A stretch of 60,000 bases of DNA from Adiantum capillus-veneris (taxonomy: Eukaryota; Streptophyta; Polypodiopsida; Polypodiales; Pteridaceae). The position numbers and the translations under genes were made by a program. The DNA is taken from NCBI GenBank assembly GCA_014529385.2, contig CM043963.1, forward strand, positions 95,558,412-95,618,411, written 5' to 3'. The notes under the pieces were generated by a model. That model had not been told where the DNA came from. It searched no databases and was given only the letters and a program-made list of their open reading frames with translations. Below, piece by piece: positions 1 through 9,776 of this stretch (positions are counted from its first letter, which is position 1; each line of letters begins with the position of its first letter).

Positions 1-1296
1 CTTTCCAAGGCAAATTTTTACTTCGTTAGCGTAGTAGCGTTTTCTCAATCCCTCCCCTCTCTGGGCAGCATCGTAAAGGAAACAGAGCTTGACGGGCTTG
101 ACCTGGGCTCCACATTCACTCCAATCCAGCCTTCCGTAGCGGCATAGGAAGCACCGTAAAGGAAAAAGAGTTGGGCACCCTTAGAGGAACCATGGGAGGC
201 CTTCAAGAATGCCATCGGATAGTGAATTTAAGATTAAGTAAAACACATGTCTCATCAAAGTGCCACAGAGCTAGATTTGGTTTCACAAACAATGTCAAGA
301 TGCTCAAAAGACGGTAAGGGGATTCGGATGACAAAGAGGCTCTATAAATCAAGGTGTCACAGAGCTAGTCCGAGCTTGCAACTTGACAAAGAGCAATACT
401 CTCGAAATCTACTTCTTGCGTTCTTCAGTTTGGGCCTGCAACTCGACAAAGGGCAATACTCTTGGAATCTACTTCTTGCGTTCTTGTTCTAGAGTAGCCG
501 TGAACATGCAAGTGTAGGTGATTATCGTTGTGGATACGTAGGAGCTCTAAGGGGCTCAACTGGGTGACAATGCATTGCTGGCTTTTCCAATCAGATCTTG
601 CGCAATTTGTTGTCCCACTTTGCACTATTCATCTCGCAAAAATTCAATGCTCTAGGGTTTGTGGCGATGATGCAGGGTGTGGTAGTAGCGTTGATGCAAT
701 ACGATCTACTGCATGTTGTCGATAGGAGTAGTTGGAGGACCTCGAGGGCCATGGAGTACACAGATGGCGTTAGCAGACCAGGGCTAGTCACAACGCACAA
801 CACTACTAGCAAATCCCTCTTATCAGCTCTAATTGTTTGCTTGGTGATTCCTCGTTTCACAATGCTGCCAATTGTCCTGTAGATCTTCATTACTTGCTAG
901 TGCATCTTGCATGGATAACTAATTTGATGTTTTGAGACCATGTCCACCTTGTGCAATGTCTAGGAGGGGAGAGTTATTATGCACGGGTAGGGGGTGTCCA
1001 TGCTGAGGATAAAGGGGTCTCACTGGCAATTATAGCAGCTTCGTGTGTATCATGTCCACGTTCAACTACCTTACTCAGCTCGTTTCTGCAGGCGCAACTA
1101 TTTATGGCCTAACTCTACCGTGTTTCACTGCAAACAGATCAAGAGAAACTTGGACAAATCTCCTCTTCATTTGCAACGGCGACATATTGCAGCGTGCGGT
1201 AAGTACAAAGTGCCACATTTTAATCTTGAACGCTGAGGACACGGTAAAAAGGAACACACCAAAAATTGCATGTTGCCGTGGGAATGGCACGTTCCC
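1..1296. other. Non-coding stretch, no gene recognised
   Basis: No reading frame here has recognisable protein motifs. The longer open frames overlap each other on both strands without a preferred frame. A 60-bp tandem duplication lies at 376-495. Short look-alike pieces around a GTAAAGGAAA motif occur near 72 and 151. I see no RNA gene or promoter I can defend. Confidence 0.5.
376..495. repeat. 60-bp tandem duplication
   Basis: Two adjacent 60-bp copies, about 376-435 and 436-495, share the core AACT-GACAAAG-GCAATACTCT followed by GAATCTACTTCTTGCGTTCTT. A handful of substitutions separate them, so the duplication is not brand new. Confidence 0.8.
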
Positions 1297-1660
1297 TCGT
1301 ATTATAAAAATTGGGGAGGACTGTGCAAACTCCCCCGTGTAGGGACACCAGCAGGTTTTTTTTTTTCTATAACATAAGAAGTAAAGAACACATACAAATA
1401 ATTAGATTACTCTCAGAACCTTAAACATTGTGCTATTACTTTTCTAACGCTTCGTACTTATTCTGTGCAAGGGACATTCAGGAAATCAGCTACTGCTTGC
1501 CTCTTCCCAGGTCGAAACCCTGCAACAGCGCAATACAACACCAGGTACATGGTTGTTTCAAACGCTTGAATTGTCTGTTGCTTAGACATGACTAGTAAGT
1601 AAATCTAACAAGGTTCTCATCACATTGAATCATTAAGATTGAGTTCGACTTAAGCCTTCA

Positions 1661-4600
1661 ATGGACCATCACCGAAAGCGTAGGATACACCTCAGCAGGT
1701 CGAAAGCGAGACATCGCACTTCAATGAAGAAGAAGGCTAGACTTTTACCATGCTCACAATCATGGATTGATATTGTCGATTTAGTATACCGATGGAGTTC
1801 AGACGTTGCAGCAGTATTCAGACCTTTAAGCATATGCTTTGTTTGCGGTGTAGTTTTCATCCAAAGAAGTGCCTCTTTTGATTGTACTCGAGCTCCAGAC
1901 GAGACATCGATTGCAATGTTTGCTAGCAGTCTATTGGTATCCAGCTTAGAGGCTACACACATAGAAACTCAATGGGTGCAGTGCTCCACTTGTGAGAACT
2001 CAAGTGCACGTCGCAGATATTGTGTGCCGTTACTTCCAGACTACACAAGAAGAATACTGAACGGAAATCAGCTTCACATACAGCTATTGCGCGTCATTGA
2101 CATATTTGTGAACACCATCTCAACAATGACAACAATTGCACGAGGTACACTAGACAGACGTTCAATATTAGATAACCCTCTGCTATCATGGAGTAAAGAG
2201 CATAGAACAACCTTCACAGAGCAAGACCTAGCTACATCACAAGTGGCAGACATACTTGCATTCAATCTTCAGAACAACTTCGTACTACAGAAGTATATGT
2301 CGATGGCTGAATAACCGAATAAGAAGCTTGGCCTCTGCATACTAAGTCAAGATAGTGTGAGCAAGATCATTCAGCAACAACAAGACAACGCACCGTTTGC
2401 ATTGATGGCGCAACTTGACACAATTTTGATGTTTGGTATCATCGAAAACATCGTTGAACCAGCCAGGAGAAGAGCATTCACCACTAGCGATACTTACGAA
2501 TTTGCTTCTCTACAGCTCCGTGGCCATCAACAATTGCTTGAGAGAACAGTTACTTTCAAGCCCAACGGCATGCCTGCCGCATCAAGCTCTGTGAACGACA
2601 TCACAATAGAGACGGCATCGTTTCCATTCCTGTTCCCTTTTGGTAAAGGCCAGTATGATGGTAAAATCAACTTCAATATATATGTAAAGATACGTGCATC
2701 GACTCTGTTCTCCGTTTACACCATGTACAAGCCATACCTGCTCATAATGTACCAACTAAATCAGGCACTTATGTTGGCTAACAATACACACACGAGATTG
2801 TTGCAAAAGGACATTGACAACTACAAGAGGGCCAATCATACAACAACTAACGAAGATACTGTGAGACATGTGCTTCGGTACAACACCCCTTCCAGCATGC
2901 CAGGTTCCTGCTCGTGGCACCGCAAGAACCTAAAGGGCTTGATAGCAATGGTGGACGAATGGGGAATGCCTGATTTCTTCTTGACTTTTACTGCCGATGA
3001 GGTCACAGACACAAAATGGCCTGAGATTGACACAATCGAGCTAATTGCACGTCAATTGAACGCCTCCTTCACTTAGACAGACTGCCCAGTCGAATGTGCC
3101 GTCACCTTCCACTCTAAGTTCCAAATGCTTATGCCCAAATATATACTTGCGAAAGGTGTGTTGGGCCGTGTGCAACACCACTTGGTTAGATATGAGGTCC
3201 AAAATAGAGGATCATTGCATGCTCATGTCATATTGTGGATCCATGAAGAAGACAAAGAGCAACTATCTGAAAATAGCTGCATATATCCCGACAGAAACTG
3301 GCTCTGTGGTTTTGCCAGAAGTAAGTAGGCTTCGAGAACGCGTACTTAGGAAACAACTTCACAAGTGCCGTACAAGTTGTTACCACGGTCAAAGAGATGG
3401 AGTATGTAAACACAGGTTTCCATTTCATGCGCAGCCAAATCTAAACCCAGTCTTCAACGAACAAAATCACAGATGGCAATACTTTAGGCCTCGGCATGAA
3501 GACAGAAATGTTGTACCGTACCACCCTACACTGCTCTTGCTATGGGGTGCACATATGAATATACAGCGGGTCACCAATTCATCGCTGTCCTACTACCTCT
3601 TGAAGTATGCACTCAAAACTGAACCAATGGGCCATCTCAACATCCGCTCAGAAGAGGCAGAGCACTTAGGCCTAGGTGGCCTTGACACTGTAAAATTGAA
3701 GTTGATCTCAGCCTCTTTACTGTCGAAACCTATCTCAGCAACAGAAGTGGCATTAAACCAATACGTCGACTCATCACCCCAGCACTACGACAATGAATCA
3801 TTTCTCACAACAATGATGTCGTCCTGCACCTTGTTGATCTGTATTGCGCACGACCACAAACTCTTGAGACGCTTACATTCTACGATTTCCACAAGAATTA
3901 CATAGTAACAAAGGGAAATACTGACAGATGAGGATCTTGAGATGTACATCACAGAGTACACACAACGAAATATGCTCACGACAGACCAAACACACCAATT
4001 TCACAACATGATACTACAGAAGACATCCTCAACAAAGGCTGCCTCATTTCAATCTCCAGATGTGCAAACAGACTACGAGCAACAGGACACATCATCTCGT
4101 ATCTCTGCCCTTCTAAACGAGCTTCAAAACGTCCAAAACGCGTCACTGACATCTGAACAAGCAGAGATCTATAAGAAGATCATAGCGGTAAAGGGTGGAC
4201 TGCATGTGATCACAGGCATTCCTGGGAGTGGCAAAAGCTTCCTCATAAGATATATCACAAGCCAACTCATAATGCAAGGGAAAACGGTCACAGTCGCTGC
4301 TTCGACTGGTGCAGCATCCACGAGGTTAAGCAGCATCCCAACAACTGTCCATTACCAATTCAAGATACCAGTGCACACACAACAATATCCCTTGTCAATC
4401 TCCGAAACTGATGACAGATATGTCAATATTAAAGAGGCAGACATGATTATCATAGACGAGATTTCTATGTTGACAAAGCAAACTTTTGATCTCATAGTAC
4501 GACAAATTGTGAATGTCACCAACGGCACACTGCTGGACCCATTCAAAGATAAAAAGGTCTTCTTGTTCGGTGATTTGGCACAATTGCCACCAGTATGCAG

Positions 4601-5412
4601 GCATAAAAGTGATCAGTGCTACTCATGCCACATCACAAGCTCCACTTATTGGTCCACTGCTACTACATACATTATGTCTTGCTCAGTGCGCCATGCAAAA
4701 GATATCTCTTTCATAGAGTTCCTCAATACAATAAGAGTCAAAGAAAGAGATCCACGATGCGCTCGGTGAACGCATCATAAAGCAAGATCAAATAGAGCAA
4801 CACATGGATAGGAATATGACAATCATTTGCACACACAAGAGTGACGTTCGTTATTATAATAACCTTCTCTTGGAACGCTTCCATCGACATAGTCATATCA
4901 TCCAAATCGGCCTCAAAATGAATGCACACAACGTCCCTGAGCTCCAAGCATGGCTTGAAGATCCCGACTTCCACACAATTGACAGAATAGCAGAAGGAGC
5001 AAAGGCGCTGATAACAGAGAACATAGACTTAACAATTGGAGCAGCCAATGGATCAATATGTCGCGTAGACGAAATCCTCCAAGATGAAGAAGGAGGAGTC
5101 AAAGCGATCAAAGTCACACTAGAAACATCCAAACAGGAACTTACACTTCGACGGTCTAAGCATAGTAGGCAGACATTCAATGGGAACTGGTACCATAAAT
5201 CCACATTCCCAATAGCTCTCGCCTATGCTATGACTGGACACAAGTCCCAAGGCGCAACAATCAACACCAACGTTTTGCTCATTGTAAAAGAAGTTTTCAC
5301 CCCTGGCCTTCTATACGTGATGCTGTCACGCATCACTGAGCAAACCCGGCTACATTTACTAGAGCTCCCTACTCCAGAGATGTTCACACCATCTAGATTT
5401 TTGACCATCTAA
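1661..5412 (+). pseudogene. Helitron Rep/Pif1-family helicase pseudogene
   Basis: Helitron transposases join an HUH nuclease, which nicks and rejoins single strands in rolling-circle transposition, to a Pif1-type helicase. Here a cysteine-bearing N-terminus (CFVC, CSTC) lies at 1661-2314. The Rep domain follows at 2357-3905, with FPFLFPFGKG, PDFFLTFTADE, the two-histidine motif HAH at 3218-3226, and the tyrosine motif YLLKYALK with Tyr codons at 3594 and 3606. The helicase spans 3942-5412: Walker A GIPGSGKS at 4215-4238, AASTGAAS, IIIDEISML, LFGDLAQLPPV, then FPIALAYAMTGHKSQGATI and YVMLSRI. Lesions I can place are a TAA at 2312, a TAG at 3074, a frameshift near 3270-3290, a frame change near 3830 returning near 3925, and a frameshift near 4740. 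Catalytic residues survive, but the chain is broken. The coding span is somewhat short of typical full Helitron proteins, so the true start may be further upstream. Confidence 0.93.
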
Positions 5413-5743
5413 ACGTGAAAGTTTCCTTCCCCCTCTTCAGTATCAATTCCTCTTTCTATTAAACAGATTGAATCGCCTTGTAACTGCCTTCTATACAAAG
5501 AAATTTTTTTTGTTCAACTGCTCATCTTCTCTTCTGTTGACTTGTCATGTTCAATATGTTGCACTGCTGAGACATCTTCCCTATCACCCCTGCTCACTCT
5601 GATCCACCTTTTGTAAATTTACTACTCTTCCTTTCCTCACTTCATTCATTTGTTTTTAATTGTTTGTCGGATCTTATGCTTCGAGAATACTATAAGAGGT
5701 CATCAAAATAAATTTTTTTACATGCAGGAAACTAAATCAAACA
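5413..5743 (+). other. Spacer between helicase and nuclease genes
   Basis: About 330 bp of pyrimidine-rich sequence without a reading frame. It ends in TTTTTTTACATGCAG at about 5713-5727, which fits a plant 3' splice site just before the proposed start of the GIY-YIG gene. A 5' untranslated exon and intron may therefore lie here, but no matching upstream exon is evident. Confidence 0.4.
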
Positions 5744-6881
5744 ATGGATCACAACACGGTACATTTTTCACGCTTGTCTGATCTTGCATCTGCCTATGTA
5801 TACCAATCACTCATCTTACTGTGCAGCTCTTCAAGCAATACACGAACAACGCAAAGGAAATGCAACCAATGATACAACATAAGAGATTTTACCTCACGAC
5901 TAAGCAGATGAGATTGGCAAACTCAGCAGGCGAGAAACCCCATGCGTATATTGAGGGGTTCCATACTTTTCAAGAGCGTTGTTGCAACTTCATGAATAAG
6001 TGCGACGCAAGATATAAAGCTCTAGACGAAATGATGGCCACACCAAACACAGACAGGATGACAACAGGTACTATTAGAAAAGGAAAATATAATGCCTTCT
6101 GTCTGTTGTGCTAACTAGCTTGCTCCTACATCCTGCAGGTCTCATTAAGCAAATACTTGAAGATCTTGATATCTAGTACGAGGATGATGAGAGTATGTTG
6201 CATAATGTTGAAGCACAACAACTCCTCGACACAAAAACTGAAGGAATTACATTGTACGCGATGGAGCAACTGCTGTTTGGTTACAACATTGATTTGGCTG
6301 AACTTTCAAAAGATACTCAAGAAAAATGTGCCGCTATATTGACAGATTTCATGACTTCGGCAAACCACACGCACGACGCAACTAATCTACCTATCACAAT
6401 CCAGAAGGTAGCATGGCACTACAATGAACACAGGGCAATAAATTATGGCCAACGAGCCTCCCCATACCAGCTAGTTGCAACAGACCAAGGCAAGTATGGA
6501 TCAACAACGAGAGACAAGCATCGTCCTTCCACCCCAGAAAAAGCAACGTCGCGGGAAGAATACATAGTCTACAGTATACGTTGCATGAAAAACGATAGGA
6601 GATATATCGGAGTTACGAATAACATCCATAAACGCATTGGCCAGCACAAGCGTAATCCTTCGAAGAGAATGCGAGCGGACATGCAGACACATATTCCTTT
6701 CGAGGACAATTTTGAAATTACCACTTTAGCAACTAGTACCAATATTCATAAAGCTAGAAACTTAGAACATTTCTATATTAAACAACACAAAACAACAACT
6801 GCATTAGGTTATAACGTTTGTTCCGGACATCCACCAAGGTTGAGAATATATTATTTTTTGAAAAAACACAAGAAAATATAG
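5744..6881 (+). pseudogene. GIY-YIG nuclease gene, three exons, one nonsense codon
   Basis: My gene model is exon 1 5744-5758 (MDHNT), intron 5759-5826 (68 bp, GT-AG), exon 2 5827-6067, intron 6068-6138 (71 bp, GT-AG), exon 3 6139-6881. Both splices keep the frame. The C-terminal third is a GIY-YIG nuclease domain: IVYSIRC stands for the GIY motif, RYIGVTNN for YIG, then KRIGQHK with the helix arginine, NLEHFYI with the catalytic glutamate, and GYNVCSG with the C-terminal asparagine. All five residues usually needed for metal-dependent single-strand cleavage are present. The N-terminal two thirds match nothing I know. A TAG at 6174-6176 interrupts exon 3, so this copy is probably dead unless translation restarts downstream. 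It follows the helicase gene on the same strand, as expected for a second Helitron gene. Family membership of the domain is firm; the link to transposition is inference. Confidence 0.75.
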
Positions 6882-7236
6882 TTGAGAACTACTGCTGTCT
6901 TTATTTCATTGTTTGCTCACTGTCTTTGTCACATAACTTTGATCATTGCCTACAACAATGTCTTTTTGTGGACAATTTTGAAATTACCACTTTAGCAACT
7001 AGTACCAATATACATAAAGCTAGAAACTTAGAACATTTTTATATTAAACAACACAAAACAAAAACTGGATTAGGTTATTACGTTTGTTCCGGACATCCAC
7101 CAAGGTTGAGAATATATTATTTTTTGAAAAATCACAAGAAAATATAGCTGCGAACTATTGCCGTCTTTATTTCATTGTTTTGCTCACTGTCTTTGTCACA
7201 TAGTTTTGATCATTGCCTACAACAATGTCTTTTTGT
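6704..7236. repeat. 266-bp tandem duplication including nuclease C-terminus
   Basis: Copy 1 spans about 6704-6969 and copy 2 about 6970-7236, both beginning GGACAATTTTGAAATTACC and ending CAATGTCTTTTTGT. Each contains the last part of the GIY-YIG domain plus about 90 bp of 3' flank. Copy 2 encodes GYYVCSG where copy 1 has GYNVCSG, so it lacks the conserved asparagine. It also lacks the GIY and YIG half and cannot encode a whole domain. Confidence 0.9.
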
Positions 7237-7310
7237 TTCCATTCAAACTATGACAGACATGACAACTTCTCAACTACTTTGATTTAAATGCTTTTTCTTT
7301 TCAGTTTAGA

Positions 7311-7742
7311 ATGGGTAGGCCAATTCTAGCTGATCTAATTGAGCAGCAGCCAGAATTTGAGACTGCAATGTACAAGTTGCAATACTGTCTTTACCCAAAT
7401 TTGCAAGAGCGGGTGCTCAAACACTACATGCATAAATGGAGTGAGTTCATTTCATGGCCATTTCAACCACCTACCCCATGGCATCCTCATTACATTACTT
7501 GGAATACACTCAATCGACAAATCACCATCGACATCACCGTGCTGGCTAGTTGCTCCACAAAACACCATTGTATGTTGTTCGTGCAGATTGCGGACGTGCT
7601 CGGCCTACTCGAGACTATAGCATTAAATTACTCTGATGTGGTCCCCAACCACCTTCAGTTAGCTAAACAATTCATTTCGCGCTATTTCTCTGTCAACGAG
7701 TTACCCACACGCTCAACTTTGAAGACCATCTTACCGATATAG
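7311..7742 (+). CDS. Unknown ORF inside the Helitron
   Basis: A 143-residue frame starting MGRPILADLIEQQ. I do not recognise a family. It has several Trp/His-rich stretches (WPFQPPTPWHPHY) and a leucine-rich C-terminus, with no signal peptide or clear membrane helix. A good 3' splice acceptor, CTTTTTCTTTTCAG, ends at 7304, six bases before the ATG, so this may be a downstream exon of a longer transcript. A perfect donor, GTGAGT, starts at 7441 and an acceptor ends at 7586. Splicing that 146-bp piece would shift the frame and end the protein soon after, so I keep the unspliced frame. It could be a captured host exon. Confidence that it is a real coding unit is low to moderate. Confidence 0.3.
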   Translation: MGRPILADLIEQQPEFETAMYKLQYCLYPNLQERVLKHYMHKWSEFISWPFQPPTPWHPHYITWNTLNRQITIDITVLASCSTKHHCMLFVQIADVLGLLETIALNYSDVVPNHLQLAKQFISRYFSVNELPTRSTLKTILPI

Positions 7743-7920
7743 TCCTCCTCCTCTTCTCCACAGAAGTTTTGTCCATTTCATTGTAAAGAAGTCATTGCAT
7801 GCTACATTCAAAGTTCCATTCTTAATTCATCAACTTTTTGGCATACTATTTTCATCAAATTGTTTCAGTCACTTACACTCACTTGGCGTAACAACATTTG
7901 TGCAAAACAAATAATAAGTC

Positions 7921-8043
<123 letters not shown>

Positions 8044-8676
8044 TTCATTTCTACAATCTTCTTTACGGATCTATACTCTTGTTCACTGCTTGCTCTCTCT
8101 AATTGCAATCACCTTGAAGGCTTGTACCTTTATACCAGTTTCTTATCCACTTTCGGTTATACAGACTAACGAAGCACTCTAGTTTATATTCTCTCCTGTA
8201 TGTTATGATAGAGCTAAAGAAGGCAAAGACTTGGAGCAATCAGTCCAAACATTGCTCCAAGATTATTCTGAGCAACTTCCAAATTTGAGGGGGTATTTTG
8301 GTGAATTTTTTAAATAAAAAAGTCATTCCATACTTCTAATTTACTTGAAAACACAAATAAATATACAAATATCTTCGATTTTAAAATTACAAAATTAGCA
8401 TGATTTGGGTGTCCTATCCTTACCGAAGAATTACAAATTTTATGGCTGAGACAAGATCGATAAAGACCCCTTGTCTGAGTCGAAGTGATGACTCATTCAA
8501 CTTTGTGGCCTTCTCAACAAAAAAGTGTTTCTACCACATTATTCACTAAAAATTTGAGCGCAACATGTGTGCATATAGCTTTTATTTGATTTTTTAGCCA
8601 AGAAGGTCATAGGGGAGTGGTAGAGAAAACATGTTCACACCTTTCACCATCCAATGGTCACCATCACATTAAATTT

Positions 8677-8870
8677 GATTGTTGACATTTCAAGTCATTT
8701 AAAAAAAATTTCACACCGTATAGTTTTAAAAGCTTATTGATTGTTGACATTTCAGGTCATTTTAAAAAAATTCACACCATATAATTTTAAAAGTTGATTG
8801 TTCACATCATGGCTAAAAAAATTCACACCATATAATTTTAAAAGTTCATTGTTCACGTCATCGCTTATCA
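8677..8870. repeat. Four degenerate 50-62-bp tandem units
   Basis: Units starting near 8677, 8739, 8796 and 8847 share (G/C)ATTGTT(G/C)AC near the start and TTCACACC-TATA-TTTTAAAAG at the end. The unit shortens from 62 to 57 to about 51 bp along the array. No known satellite comes to mind. Confidence 0.7.
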
Positions 8871-9112
8871 GTGTTCAGAAAAAATCATTTTCCAAACGTA
8901 CAAAATTCTTTTTCTTGAATTTGGCAACATAAAATTCTTTTCTCTATTTTGGGACGGAATATCTCCTTTTTTCCTTGCTCTCAATGGAAATTTTTTGAAA
9001 TTGAAAAGAACACGATATTAAGCTGACACATTTTTCCCGAACACTAGGCTTGCTTAATAAACTATGAAGAATATTTATTTGAATTGCGGGTATACAATGT
9101 TAAATGCTATTT

Positions 9113-9113
<1 letters not shown>

Positions 9114-9158
<45 letters not shown>
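9114..9158. repeat. AC microsatellite
   Basis: An uninterrupted AC dinucleotide tract of about 22 units. Confidence 0.95.
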
Positions 9159-9160
<2 letters not shown>

Positions 9161-9748
9161 AATATATGAGAAAAAACCTTACAAATGTGAAATCATGTGC
9201 ATCTGTCTCTCTTTACAATCTCTCTCTATTAACATATCAAATATGTTCTAATAATCACTCAATTTGTTACATAAAGAATTGTTGCCTTCTTGAGGCCATC
9301 GTGAAGCCTTCACCTTGTTTAATAACAAAATAACGAAGGGGGTTAGGGTTGTGCTATAAAAATTTAGCATTCACTCTTTATTAAAGCCTTATGTAGCATT
9401 CACTCTTTATTGATGTCATGGCTCAACAAGAGCATGACTAGACCTTGTAATTTTTTGGGCTGTTCAGTATAATTCACTCACAATTGTGAGTTTTGCAAAA
9501 AAAAAGAAGAAGAAAAAAAAAAACCTCCCTTAAGCATTTCAAAACAAAATGTAAAGTAAGTCAATGTGGCTTTTTTATGAAGAGACAAATTTTTTAACTA
9601 AACAAAGGAAGAAAACATGGTATGCCTTTCTTCCTTCTTCTCTTTCTCCTCTTCCTTAAAGATGCATAGAGAATGTTTGCACATGTTGCCACCTTGGGGG
9701 GAAGGTGAAGGACAAGGGTGCCACAAAGTTAGCCTTTCTTCTTGTTAG

Positions 9749-9776
9749 TCGTAGCAATGCACGGGTTGCATACTAG
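9749..9776 (+). other. Helitron 3' terminus (hairpin + CTAG)
   Basis: TCGTAGCAATGCACGGG is followed by TTGCATACTAG and then T. GCAA and TTGC can pair as a short stem around a TGCACGGG loop, and the element ends CTAG followed by T. This matches the usual plant pattern of a GC-rich hairpin a few bases before CTRR. Orientation is the same as the helicase gene. Confidence 0.75.

Noticed and set aside
1043-1342. 99-residue plus-strand frame as a Helitron accessory protein
   Set aside because: It overlaps the candidate Helitron 5' end, has no motif, and competes with an overlapping frame of similar quality.
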